Of a stretch of 5,248 nucleotides of DNA, positions 1 through 5,094 are shown in pieces. The stretch comes from JAWHTC01 sp032586155 (GTDB lineage: Bacteria; Pseudomonadota; Alphaproteobacteria; Rhodobacterales; Rhodobacteraceae). Both the position numbers and the translations under genes were made by a program. A model generated the notes under the pieces. The model saw nothing but the letters and a program-made list of their open reading frames with translations. It was not told where the DNA came from and did no database searches. The stretch's first letter is position 1; each line of letters opens with the position of its first letter. Location: contig NZ_JAWHTC010000011.1 of assembly GCF_032586155.1 (NCBI RefSeq), forward strand, positions 1-5,248, read 5' to 3'.

Positions 1-60
1 GATGCCGCGCTGGTTGCTGCGGGTTTCTGCATGGTGCGTCAGTTTAACAATCGTTTCCAT
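1..60 (-). CDS. Small protein with DUF4258-like N-terminus, partial (runs off left edge)
   Basis: Twenty codons are visible, starting at an ATG (60-58) and running off the window. The peptide begins METIVKLTHHAETR and continues SNQRGI. The H-A-x-x-R-x-x-Q-R-G-I pattern is typical of the N-terminus of DUF4258-type small proteins, whose biochemical role I cannot state. The start is supported by a GGAGGA ribosome binding site, 9 bases before the ATG. An in-frame ATG 15 bases further upstream is less well placed. The gene lies downstream of the operon terminator and is probably transcribed separately. Its leader and first 20 codons are duplicated at 4920-5052. The family call rests on one short motif, so the gene is more certain than the name. 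Confidence 0.6.
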   Translation of the reverse strand, partial: METIVKLTHHAETRSNQRGI

Positions 61-79
61 CGGTCCATCCTCCATTGCA

Positions 80-93
80 CCCCACGAGCGGGG
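80..93 (-). promoter_or_regulatory. Hairpin in the leader of the left-edge gene
   Basis: On the minus strand CCCCGCTCGTGGGG can fold with four C-G pairs, extendable by one G-U and one G-C pair around a 2-base turn. It lies between the conserved CCGGACATCC block and the GGAGGA ribosome binding site. The duplicated leader has a hairpin at the same place (5000-5011) with a different stem sequence. It could affect translation or be an operator; the function is unknown. Confidence 0.4.
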
Positions 94-115
94 CTTGTGT
101 GATGGATGTCCGGAG

Positions 116-168
116 AAAAAGAAAAAGATCCCGAACCACAGTGTTGAAACGAATTTGCGGTTCGGGAT
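116..168 (-). terminator. Strong intrinsic terminator of the six-gene operon
   Basis: On the minus strand ATCCCGAACC (168-159) pairs perfectly with GGTTCGGGAT (137-128), a 10-bp stem with a 21-base loop. It is followed at once by CTTTTTCTTTTTC (127-115). The stem begins 15 bases after the stop codon of the last operon gene. This is a textbook Rho-independent terminator apart from the rather large loop. The plus strand has no T-run, so it acts in one direction. Confidence 0.93.
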
Positions 169-182
169 GTTTGCAAGACGCC

Positions 183-815
183 CTAGTTGGCGTCCATTCG
201 AATGACCAGCTTGCCCCCAGCGATATTTGCGGCTTTCACCACGGAAATGTCCGCTGGAATTTCCGGTATCCGTAGAAGAAGAACCGTGTCGCCACGCTCA
301 AACGTTGAAACGGCATAATCCGAAGGTTCGCCATTGATCCGCATGTCTACACCTGGAGCCTTGTCCAGAGGATCTCCGCCAATATAGCGCAGCCGCATTA
401 CCCACGAGTCATCTGATGCGTTTTTGACAAGATCTTTCACGAGCCAAACGTCCTTATCCGTCAGTTGCTCGAAAGACTCGACGCTCCGGCGAAGGGAACC
501 CGCCGGCGCCGGTGCAGCAGCATCCAACAGATGTTCCAAGCTTTGTGCAACAAAATCGATGCCATCTTCCACGAGGCGCCATATCCCGGATGCAACGGAA
601 GAGGTCTGTTCAGAACTGCTTTCCATTGCAGCATCAAGTTCATCTTTGTCCGCGGCAATCATGGCTTCAACGCGTGCACTAACCCGAGCAACAAAAGCCT
701 CGGACGGCTCTTCGTCGAACCCTTCTTCATCCGCGACGGCATCTTCCAAAGCCTGCTGGACTTTCAGCGTGGCCAGGAACTCTTCAGTGTTCTTTTTGTT
801 ATCTGAAATGCTCAT
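183..815 (-). CDS. Acidic cytosolic protein, candidate partner or anti-sigma of the upstream sigma factor
   Basis: I do not recognise this 210-residue protein. It has no signal peptide, membrane segment or cysteine. Residues 1-70 are acidic and probably helical (run DEEGFDEEPSEAF at 29-41). Residues 73-100 look like an amphipathic helix, followed by an Ala-Pro hinge (APAPAG, 101-106). Residues 115-210 alternate hydrophobic and polar residues, as in a small beta-rich domain ending GKLVIRMDAN. The ATG lies one base after the sigma gene's TGA (TGAGATG), with AAGGA inside the end of that gene, so translation is probably coupled. A gene directly after a sigma factor is often its anti-sigma factor, but no zinc-binding or membrane anti-sigma fold is visible, so that role is inference. 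It is the last gene before the terminator. Confidence 0.9.
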   Translation of the reverse strand: MSISDNKKNTEEFLATLKVQQALEDAVADEEGFDEEPSEAFVARVSARVEAMIAADKDELDAAMESSSEQTSSVASGIWRLVEDGIDFVAQSLEHLLDAAAPAPAGSLRRSVESFEQLTDKDVWLVKDLVKNASDDSWVMRLRYIGGDPLDKAPGVDMRINGEPSDYAVSTFERGDTVLLLRIPEIPADISVVKAANIAGGKLVIRMDAN

Positions 816-816
816 C

Positions 817-1725
817 TCAGTTGTCCTTCATCAGTTCAATGCCAGCGCTCACGATGGCTTTTCGGGCCAGGGCAAGATTGTTACGTACAGTTTGCACGGT
901 AACATCCATCATGTCTGCAATATCATTCGACTCTAGGCCTTTGAAATGGAACGTATACACTCGCAGTGCCTGTCCCCTCAGATCTCCGGTCTTGTTTTTA
1001 CCGTCTTCGATGGCTTTGAGCGTAGCTTTTCTCAATAGTTCCTTCGACATGAGCGTATCTAGATTATCCTCACCATCAGCCGCTTCGGAAACCGCATCTT
1101 TTTCTTTTTCAAGAAACCCAAGCATTTGGTCCGATGCATCTTCGGGCGCCCATCCTGGTTCGACCCGTCTCGCGTTCTCTTTCTCGTCGATGACATCTGC
1201 AATCCGCCAACGCAGCGAGTTTCGAAGCACACGGTACACGTTCTTGCTGTCAGGTTCGTAGTCAAGCACAAGGCCAATAATGAATGGCCGGCGATTGATT
1301 AGCGCCTTTTTGAATTTTTCAAACGTTCGTATCACAGCCTCAGCTGCATCATCCTCATCAAGATTTCTCCACCGACAATATCTCAGCAGAGCGGCCATGT
1401 GTTCTGCCTGCGCAGCGGTCAGCCACTCGCTGTAACTGAAATTATGTCTATTCATGTTTTCCAAAGTGCTCTCCCTCAATGATCTGTTTGTCAGCATCTG
1501 ATCCGATTGTTCCCGGCCGGGATCTTCCACAATCGACACGACACAAAACTCAGTCGAATGCGCTGACGGTGCACCAGACTCTTCACCAGTTTCAACCATA
1601 GATTTCATCGTTGGTCGGTTGGCGCACTGCACTATCCCATTGTTCCCGGCCAGCCCGAAAACGGCATTCGGTTTTGCCAGGCAGGTTTGATTTACACCCC
1701 GTGGTGGAGTTTTGAATGTGGACAT
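817..1725 (-). CDS. Sigma-70 family (ECF-like) RNA polymerase sigma factor with N-terminal extension
   Basis: The 302-residue protein shows two sigma domains. Region 2 is at about 105-188: a DDAAEAVIRTFEKF stretch in the place of the usual 'DAEDLVQEVF' helix, then NVYRVLRNSLRWRIADVID and a basic ENARR. Region 4 is at about 226-292, with a helix-turn-helix at 263-289 (GLESNDIADMM, then TVQTVRNNLALARKAI). An acidic linker (190-225) joins them. There is no region 1.1 or 3, as in ECF factors. The ATG at 1725 has a near-ideal GAGGAGG site 6 bases upstream and lies 1 base after the preceding TAG. However, the first 90 residues match no sigma region. A second start at 1455 (MNRHN, 212 residues, nearer normal ECF length) has a weaker GGA-type site and promoter-like motifs just upstream. 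Both starts may be used. Confidence 0.9.
   Translation of the reverse strand: MSTFKTPPRGVNQTCLAKPNAVFGLAGNNGIVQCANRPTMKSMVETGEESGAPSAHSTEFCVVSIVEDPGREQSDQMLTNRSLRESTLENMNRHNFSYSEWLTAAQAEHMAALLRYCRWRNLDEDDAAEAVIRTFEKFKKALINRRPFIIGLVLDYEPDSKNVYRVLRNSLRWRIADVIDEKENARRVEPGWAPEDASDQMLGFLEKEKDAVSEAADGEDNLDTLMSKELLRKATLKAIEDGKNKTGDLRGQALRVYTFHFKGLESNDIADMMDVTVQTVRNNLALARKAIVSAGIELMKDN
1501..1522 (-). promoter_or_regulatory. CCGGGAACAAT motif, site 3, overlapping a perfect palindrome
   Basis: The minus strand reads GGCCGGGAACAATCGGAT at 1518-1501, matching 17 of 18 bases of site 2 (1634-1651). The GGAAC core (1513-1509) resembles an ECF -35 element and lies 53 bases before the alternative sigma start at 1455, a sensible promoter distance. 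No clear -10 element is visible. The 12-base palindrome TCCCGGCCGGGA (1511-1522) overlaps the motif and could be an operator. Confidence 0.45.
1634..1651 (-). promoter_or_regulatory. CCGGGAACAAT motif, site 2
   Basis: The minus strand reads GGCCGGGAACAATGGGAT, with the core at 1649-1639. It is read here as G-N-N codons but as R-E-Q codons in site 3, so the shared sequence is conserved as DNA and not as peptide. It lies inside the N-terminal extension of the sigma frame, 133 bases upstream of site 3 on the coding strand. Confidence 0.4.
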
Positions 1726-1726
1726 T

Positions 1727-2674
1727 CTAAGCCTCCTCACTGTGATGATCCGGGCGGTTAAACCAATCGAAAGTGTTGTGAATAACCTGGGTAAACAGGA
1801 CCGCCAGGCACGAAAGCCCAAGGACAACCCAGAATGACGAGCCAGCTACTGCCAGACCCTGCGAAATCAGCAATGCGGCGACCAATGCAGCCAGAAGACC
1901 GGGCAATGGCAAGAGTGGCAATGCCAGAAGAAAGAGCCAAACCGCAGCAACACCTGATGCAATGGCTGCAAATGGCAGTAGAGCCAGTCCAACCAGGAAC
2001 GAAGCCAGCCGCACGACGAGGTTCACACGGCTGTCAAACGCTGCCCTGGCTCCGACGGACGCCCCCATGAGACCCGCGGCGCCCATCAGGAACACTTCCG
2101 CTTCATGGGTAAACGCAGCCTTCGGGTAGTTGAATTCGACCAGGTGGATGCCGTGCCAGATCAAAACCACACACATGACGGCCATCAAACCTGCCGCGAC
2201 AATGACAAGCAATTGGCGATGGAGAAGGAGAAGCAGCAATCCGATTGCGATCAAAACCCAGGGCGTTTCATGCAGAACAGATGGGAACAGAGCCGTGAAC
2301 GCCATCAGCGGCGGTGTCGCGGCGAAGCGATCAGCTTTAAAGATAGTATCAACGCCCTGATGGGAATATTCTCCCAATGCCAATATCCATACGGAACGTG
2401 ATCCAATCAGATCACCATCGTTTCCAATGGCCGGGATCGAGAGGATGTCATTGGCAAGCCAGGGCAGCCACACGCGCAGCAAGGCGGTGTCGCGGTCGGC
2501 GTCAACAAAGCCATCGATGACAAGGCCAATGACCAAGTGCTCGTGCAACAATACCCACCCAAACAGGATAAATACCGACAGCCCCAGGAAAAGGGCGGCT
2601 GAGCGCCCTATCCAATGCGGAACGGCAACCAGGGCTGCCCAGAAAACATAGTGGATCCAGTGAAGAAGTTTCAT
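1727..2674 (-). CDS. Polytopic inner-membrane protein, unknown function
   Basis: The 315-residue protein is strongly hydrophobic. Likely membrane segments lie near residues 5-20, 25-52, 134-152, 154-175, 193-210, 219-240, 241-274 (probably two) and 279-300, giving about seven to nine. Residues 53-132 form the only long soluble stretch and could be an extracytoplasmic loop; it contains the motif PAIGNDGDLIGSRS. Ionisable residues in or next to membrane segments (H174, H177, E180, and H44-E45-H46) are notable. I see no ATPase, transporter or protease signature and cannot assign a family. The ATG has GAGGA 8 bases upstream. It follows the periplasmic protein gene by 48 bases without a terminator, and its TAG lies 1 base before the sigma gene's ATG. 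It could sense or relay a signal from the ExbB/ExbD-like unit to the sigma factor. Confidence 0.9.
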   Translation of the reverse strand: MKLLHWIHYVFWAALVAVPHWIGRSAALFLGLSVFILFGWVLLHEHLVIGLVIDGFVDADRDTALLRVWLPWLANDILSIPAIGNDGDLIGSRSVWILALGEYSHQGVDTIFKADRFAATPPLMAFTALFPSVLHETPWVLIAIGLLLLLLHRQLLVIVAAGLMAVMCVVLIWHGIHLVEFNYPKAAFTHEAEVFLMGAAGLMGASVGARAAFDSRVNLVVRLASFLVGLALLPFAAIASGVAAVWLFLLALPLLPLPGLLAALVAALLISQGLAVAGSSFWVVLGLSCLAVLFTQVIHNTFDWFNRPDHHSEEA

Positions 2675-2722
2675 GTCACTATCCTCGATTAGAGTTCTAT
2701 TGCAGGTGGTGTCCGGTCCCGA

Positions 2723-3610
2723 TCAGAGACATCCCGGATCCTGTTCGCGAAACCGTGTTTGACCGTTGACCTTCAAGCTGTTCAGCCGGAACAACGCCCC
2801 TCTCGCTTGCCAGCATCCTGCTGTCACAACGGAAGTCTCACCGGCCAGGAGTTGCGAATAGTCCAACCCGGCGTTTGCGATCAGAGATTTTTGGGCTTCA
2901 ATCAGGTGCTGTTCGGCACCGATCGAGAGAACGATGGACAGCTTGGACAGCGTGTGTGCCCCGGCTTCACGGCGCACCAGGGTCTGAAGCAAGGGCAACG
3001 AGACCACATCTGTGTGTGTGGTCAGTCGAAGCTCCCAACGCGAATAGCCACTCGACGCTTCTGACCAGTCTGACACCTGCCCAGTCCGGAGCGACCCATC
3101 TGGGCCTGGGCTGAGCATCAGGTGACGGCCATCACCCAACTGGGCCACCACAACGCCTGCACCCGAAGTAATCAGACGGTTCGCTATCGCGGGGGTCAAA
3201 GGGCCAAGATCCGGCAGGCCGTAATTGTCCCCCTCGCTGTCGCCAACGTTGGAAGGTGACACTTCATCCGATGCCGCATCGAGAGCAGATTTTAACGCCT
3301 CCAGCACCGGGTCATCGGCGCTGGAGAGATTGGGTGCATCACTTGATGACGAGGACTCGGCGGCGGTTTTTGCCGCAGATCTTGCATGGATCCTCGCCGG
3401 CTCGACATGGCGGGCCCGGGCCTCAGGCAGCGTTTCCGGCTCTGCTTGGCGCTGTGGTTGAGCACCAATAGGTTGGCCGAAGTAGACGGCAATGTCGCGA
3501 CCTGTAGGCAGCGATGCCGGGGATTGGGTCGTGGCGTATGTGGCTGCGATGAGCAGACCAACGCCGGCCACCCCGGTTGTTGTTCGAAAAAAGCGCGGTG
3601 AATGGGTCAT
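2723..3610 (-). CDS. Signal-anchored periplasmic protein with long linker and C-terminal domain with two cysteines
   Basis: This 295-residue protein starts with a basic segment and one hydrophobic helix (about 11-28), an uncleaved anchor or a signal peptide. A low-complexity linker rich in Pro, Glu, Ala and Ser follows (about 30-145, with a run of five serines at 86-90). A folded C-terminal domain spans about 140-295. The only two cysteines are C266 and C294, which suits a disulfide in the oxidising periplasm. Coming directly after ExbB- and ExbD-like genes, the anchor-linker-domain plan recalls TonB or TolA. I see no TonB box-binding signature or TonB-type Pro-Lys/Pro-Glu repeats, so the likeness is architectural only. 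The ATG has AAGGAA inside the end of the upstream gene, 4 bases after its TAG. The function is unknown; the role as partner of the ExbB/ExbD-like pair is inferred. Confidence 0.9.
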   Translation of the reverse strand: MTHSPRFFRTTTGVAGVGLLIAATYATTQSPASLPTGRDIAVYFGQPIGAQPQRQAEPETLPEARARHVEPARIHARSAAKTAAESSSSSDAPNLSSADDPVLEALKSALDAASDEVSPSNVGDSEGDNYGLPDLGPLTPAIANRLITSGAGVVVAQLGDGRHLMLSPGPDGSLRTGQVSDWSEASSGYSRWELRLTTHTDVVSLPLLQTLVRREAGAHTLSKLSIVLSIGAEQHLIEAQKSLIANAGLDYSQLLAGETSVVTAGCWQARGALFRLNSLKVNGQTRFREQDPGCL

Positions 3611-3614
3611 CGGT

Positions 3615-4058
3615 CTATTCCTTGCGTTCGAGTTGTTGAAGGGTCACGTCGGCAGCACCGGCGCGTTCAAGTTTTGCAACCGCGTCAAGCAAGATACCGG
3701 ACGGTTCCTGGCCTGATACAACGATGCGAAACGCGGCATTCGCGTCGTCATTTTTTGCAGCGCTCACCACGGCTTCGACATCCTTGTCCTTGGAAAGGAT
3801 GCTACCGTCTGGAGCATCCAATCGAAGCATGACGTCTTGTTGGGGCGAATAGTCGACAAACAGTGTCACGACCTGCATCGGTTCGCTGGCGCGGCCCTGG
3901 GTATGCAGCTTCAACTCGGGCAGCACCCATTTGGTTTGGGGGTCCACAACGATCGTGAAGAGCACGAAGGCTATGTTGACCCAAAGGTCTGCCCAAAGCA
4001 GCCCGTCGTCATCATCTTCAGACGGTTCAAAAAGCGGATTGGATAAAGCGTACGACAT
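3615..4058 (-). CDS. ExbD/TolR-like ion-channel partner protein
   Basis: The 147-residue protein has the ExbD/TolR plan: a short cytoplasmic tail, one membrane helix (about 20-38) and a periplasmic domain (about 45-147). The helix begins LLWADLWVNIAFVLFTIVV. Its Asp24 sits where ExbD (Asp25 in E. coli) and TolR carry the proton-conducting aspartate. The end, DAVAKLERAGAADVTLQQL, fits the closing helix-strand of ExbD periplasmic domains. An acidic EDDDD patch (14-18) lies just before the helix. The start chosen is the ATG at 4058-4056, overlapping the upstream TGA by one base (TGATG), with AAGGAG upstream. A longer frame from 4151 exists but its extra 31 residues only shadow the channel gene. 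With the upstream protein it should form an ion-driven inner-membrane unit. The family assignment is good; the task powered is unknown. Confidence 0.88.
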   Translation of the reverse strand: MSYALSNPLFEPSEDDDDGLLWADLWVNIAFVLFTIVVDPQTKWVLPELKLHTQGRASEPMQVVTLFVDYSPQQDVMLRLDAPDGSILSKDKDVEAVVSAAKNDDANAAFRIVVSGQEPSGILLDAVAKLERAGAADVTLQQLERKE

Positions 4059-4738
4059 CACACCCTCTCCTTGGTTGCGGCCAGTGACACCCGGCGCACG
4101 AGTGCGGTCGGGGTGCCCGGCGTTTCCGGCCGAGCCCAGTTCAAGTAGCATTCAAAAGCGGTTTCGCCGTTTTCGAGCGCGGTGTCGGCTGCATGGACCA
4201 GGCGCCCTTCAACCCACCTCAGGCCGAACAGATTGAAGCAGGCCAGCATTGTGGTGACGAGAGAAACCGGAAGGGCTTGAAGCAGATTGGAATGGTTGCC
4301 TTGCGCTTCCGGCGCGAACCCCATTAGAGAAAACACCAGCGCCAAGGTTGTAAATCCCAAGCCGAGCGGACCCGCTTTCTTCGCCAGGTATCTGAGATGA
4401 TGGCAATGGGTTCGAACCAGGGACGACACTTCGGACCGATAGGCTGCCAGGGCGACATCCTTTTCCTTGCGTGCATTGGGGGCAGCAACAGACGTCATCA
4501 GTTGTCCGACGGGTTGGACTTTGCTGACGATACGGGCATGTGCGCGATGAACTGCGGCCGTTCTTTTGGTCTCGTCGGCCAGGTTGACCGCGCGCGCCAT
4601 GCGTGCTGCATCTTTCCCCATCCGCTTGAGCAACAATGCCTTGTCCATGGCACCGGCACTGCGCAGGATTGAAACGGACGTGAACATGGCCATGGAGCCA
4701 TAGCTGACGAGCTGTATAAGTGTTACATCATTTAGCAT
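4058..4738 (-). CDS. ExbB/TolQ/MotA-like proton-channel family protein
   Basis: The 226-residue protein has three likely membrane helices (about 8-27, 123-142, 152-175), a large basic cytoplasmic domain between the first two (28-120) and a soluble tail (176-226). This is the ExbB/TolQ topology and length. Helices 2 and 3 carry family-like features: GPLGLGFTTLALVFSLMGF with threonines at 130-131, and ALPVSLVTTMLACFNLFGL with threonines at 162-163, echoing the 'GLLGTV' and 'ALxTTxxGL' segments of ExbB. It lacks the long cytoplasmic tail of ZorA in Zorya systems. The ATG at 4738 has AAGGG 9 bases upstream. It is the first well-supported gene of the operon and is coupled to the ExbD-like gene by a 1-base stop/start overlap. 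ExbB proteins form pentamers around ExbD; that is known of the family and assumed here. Confidence 0.87.
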   Translation of the reverse strand: MLNDVTLIQLVSYGSMAMFTSVSILRSAGAMDKALLLKRMGKDAARMARAVNLADETKRTAAVHRAHARIVSKVQPVGQLMTSVAAPNARKEKDVALAAYRSEVSSLVRTHCHHLRYLAKKAGPLGLGFTTLALVFSLMGFAPEAQGNHSNLLQALPVSLVTTMLACFNLFGLRWVEGRLVHAADTALENGETAFECYLNWARPETPGTPTALVRRVSLAATKERV

Positions 4739-4742
4739 CGGA

Positions 4743-4979
4743 CTAATCCCTTGCGAAAGTTGAAGTTTTCCGCGCTTGAAAGGGCTGAAACCTTAGTTCG
4801 CACGCGGCACTCGGAAGAGACGTCCGGTCCCCTGCGGATTGTTCCCGGAGGTTTTCGAATTTTTTATGCAGTGGGGATATGGTGCCGGCTGACTTCCAGC
4901 GACCCACGTACTCTGCCGCGGTGCCGCACTTGGCGATGCGGGGTCGAACATGGCGTGTGAGTTCGACGGCGGTTCTCAC
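4743..4979 (-). CDS. Possible 78-residue small protein or decayed DUF4258-like paralog (GTG start)
   Basis: This frame starts at a GTG in the position of the left-edge gene's ATG, with a GAGGGTGG site before it. It reads VRTAVELTRHVRPRIAKCGT against METIVKLTHHAETR plus SNQRGI in that gene (7 of 20 identical). Early codons (3-8) differ mostly at third positions, but later ones differ mainly at first and second, and the Q-R-G-I core is K-C-G-T. That suggests relaxed selection. Against simple decay, it stays open to a TAG only 4 bases before the channel gene's ATG, like other junctions in this operon. The second half contains motif site 1 and resembles no known family. It is either a divergent first operon gene or a remnant. 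The frame could extend to an ATG at 5021. Confidence 0.33.
   Translation of the reverse strand: MRTAVELTRHVRPRIAKCGTAAEYVGRWKSAGTISPLHKKFENLREQSAGDRTSLPSAACELRFQPFQARKTSTFARD
4818..4848 (-). promoter_or_regulatory. Candidate operon promoter: CCGGGAACAAT motif, site 1
   Basis: The minus strand carries CCGGGAACAAT at 4848-4838. GGAAC (4845-4841) is followed after 18 bases by CGTCT (4822-4818), a GGAAC...CGTC layout as in ECF sigma promoters, though one or two bases wider than usual. It lies about 100 bases before the first well-supported operon gene. Since the operon encodes an ECF-like sigma factor, autoregulation is a reasonable inference. No convincing sigma-70 TTGACA/TATAAT pair was found between 4739 and 4900. 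Confidence 0.4.
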
Positions 4980-5052
4980 CGATCCACCCTCGGTCGCAGC
5001 CCGCAAACGGGATCTGTGCAAGGGATGTCCGGTGGCCGAGAAGAAGCTCCCG
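4920..5052 (-). repeat. Flanking direct repeat, copy B
   Basis: Second copy of the 133-bp segment at 1-133, in the same orientation and without gaps. It lies upstream of the operon, while copy A lies just downstream. It keeps the CCGGACATCC block (5032-5023), a hairpin and a ribosome-binding-like GAGGGTGG, and has GTG in place of ATG. The leader is better preserved than the coding start. Confidence 0.7.
5000..5011 (-). promoter_or_regulatory. Hairpin in leader copy B
   Basis: The minus strand CCCGTTTGCGGG folds with a 4-bp stem and 4-base loop. It occupies the same place as the hairpin at 80-93. The two stems differ in sequence but both pair, including a C-G to G-C swap at one stem position, which hints at conserved structure. 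Confidence 0.33.
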
Positions 5053-5070
5053 ATGCGGTGGTGAACCGGG
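5037..5070 (-). terminator. Weak terminator-like hairpin after the right-edge gene
   Basis: On the minus strand CCCGGT (5070-5065) pairs with ATCGGG (5054-5049), including one G-U pair, around a 10-base loop. AGCTTCTTCTC follows. It starts 25 bases after the stop of the right-edge gene and sits where copy A has the operon terminator. The T-tract is interrupted, so activity is doubtful. Confidence 0.3.
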
Positions 5071-5094
5071 TGCGGCAGGGCGCAGTGCCCCGGG

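Larger units (their letters stand above)
1..133 (-). repeat. Flanking direct repeat, copy A (leader plus start of DUF4258-like gene)
   Basis: This segment aligns without gaps, in the same orientation, to 4920-5052. By hand count the 73 bases before the start codon are about 70% identical and the 60 bases of coding start about 62%. The longest exact block is CCGGACATCC (104-113 here, 5023-5032 in copy B). It spans the 3' arm and T-tract of the operon terminator, a short hairpin, the ribosome binding site and 20 codons. Homology probably continues past the left edge. Confidence 0.7.

Noticed and set aside
2..205. Plus-strand frame sharing a P-S-x-A and L-C-x-G-C-P pattern with a plus-strand frame at 4879-5064
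   Set aside because: The likeness comes from the nucleotide repeat copies A and B. Within the 60 bases nearest the window edge, differences are not concentrated at third positions of the plus frame. The minus strand offers a better explanation: terminator, ribosome binding site and a DUF4258-like start.
424..936. 170-codon plus-strand frame
   Set aside because: Antisense shadow of the acidic-protein and sigma genes; serine-rich composition typical of reverse reading, and no coupled ribosome binding site.
821..1261. 146-codon plus-strand frame
   Set aside because: Antisense to the sigma domains, whose motifs are clear on the minus strand.
183..1725. Classical FecI/FecR iron-signalling pair
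   Set aside because: The sigma neighbour has no membrane helix or FecR-like region, and there is no outer-membrane receptor in the window.
4059..4151. 31-residue N-terminal extension of the ExbD-like protein
   Set aside because: It overlaps the channel gene in another frame and has no ExbD-like features. The TGATG junction with AAGGAG fixes the start at 4058.
3615..4738. Zorya defence system (ZorA/ZorB)
   Set aside because: The channel protein lacks the long ZorA tail, the partner lacks an OmpA-type peptidoglycan-binding domain, and no ZorC, ZorD or ZorE is present.
2711..4836. Shared 10-mer GGGACCGGAC at about 2711-2722 and 4824-4835
   Set aside because: A two-copy 10-mer is expected by chance in a window of this size, and the contexts differ.
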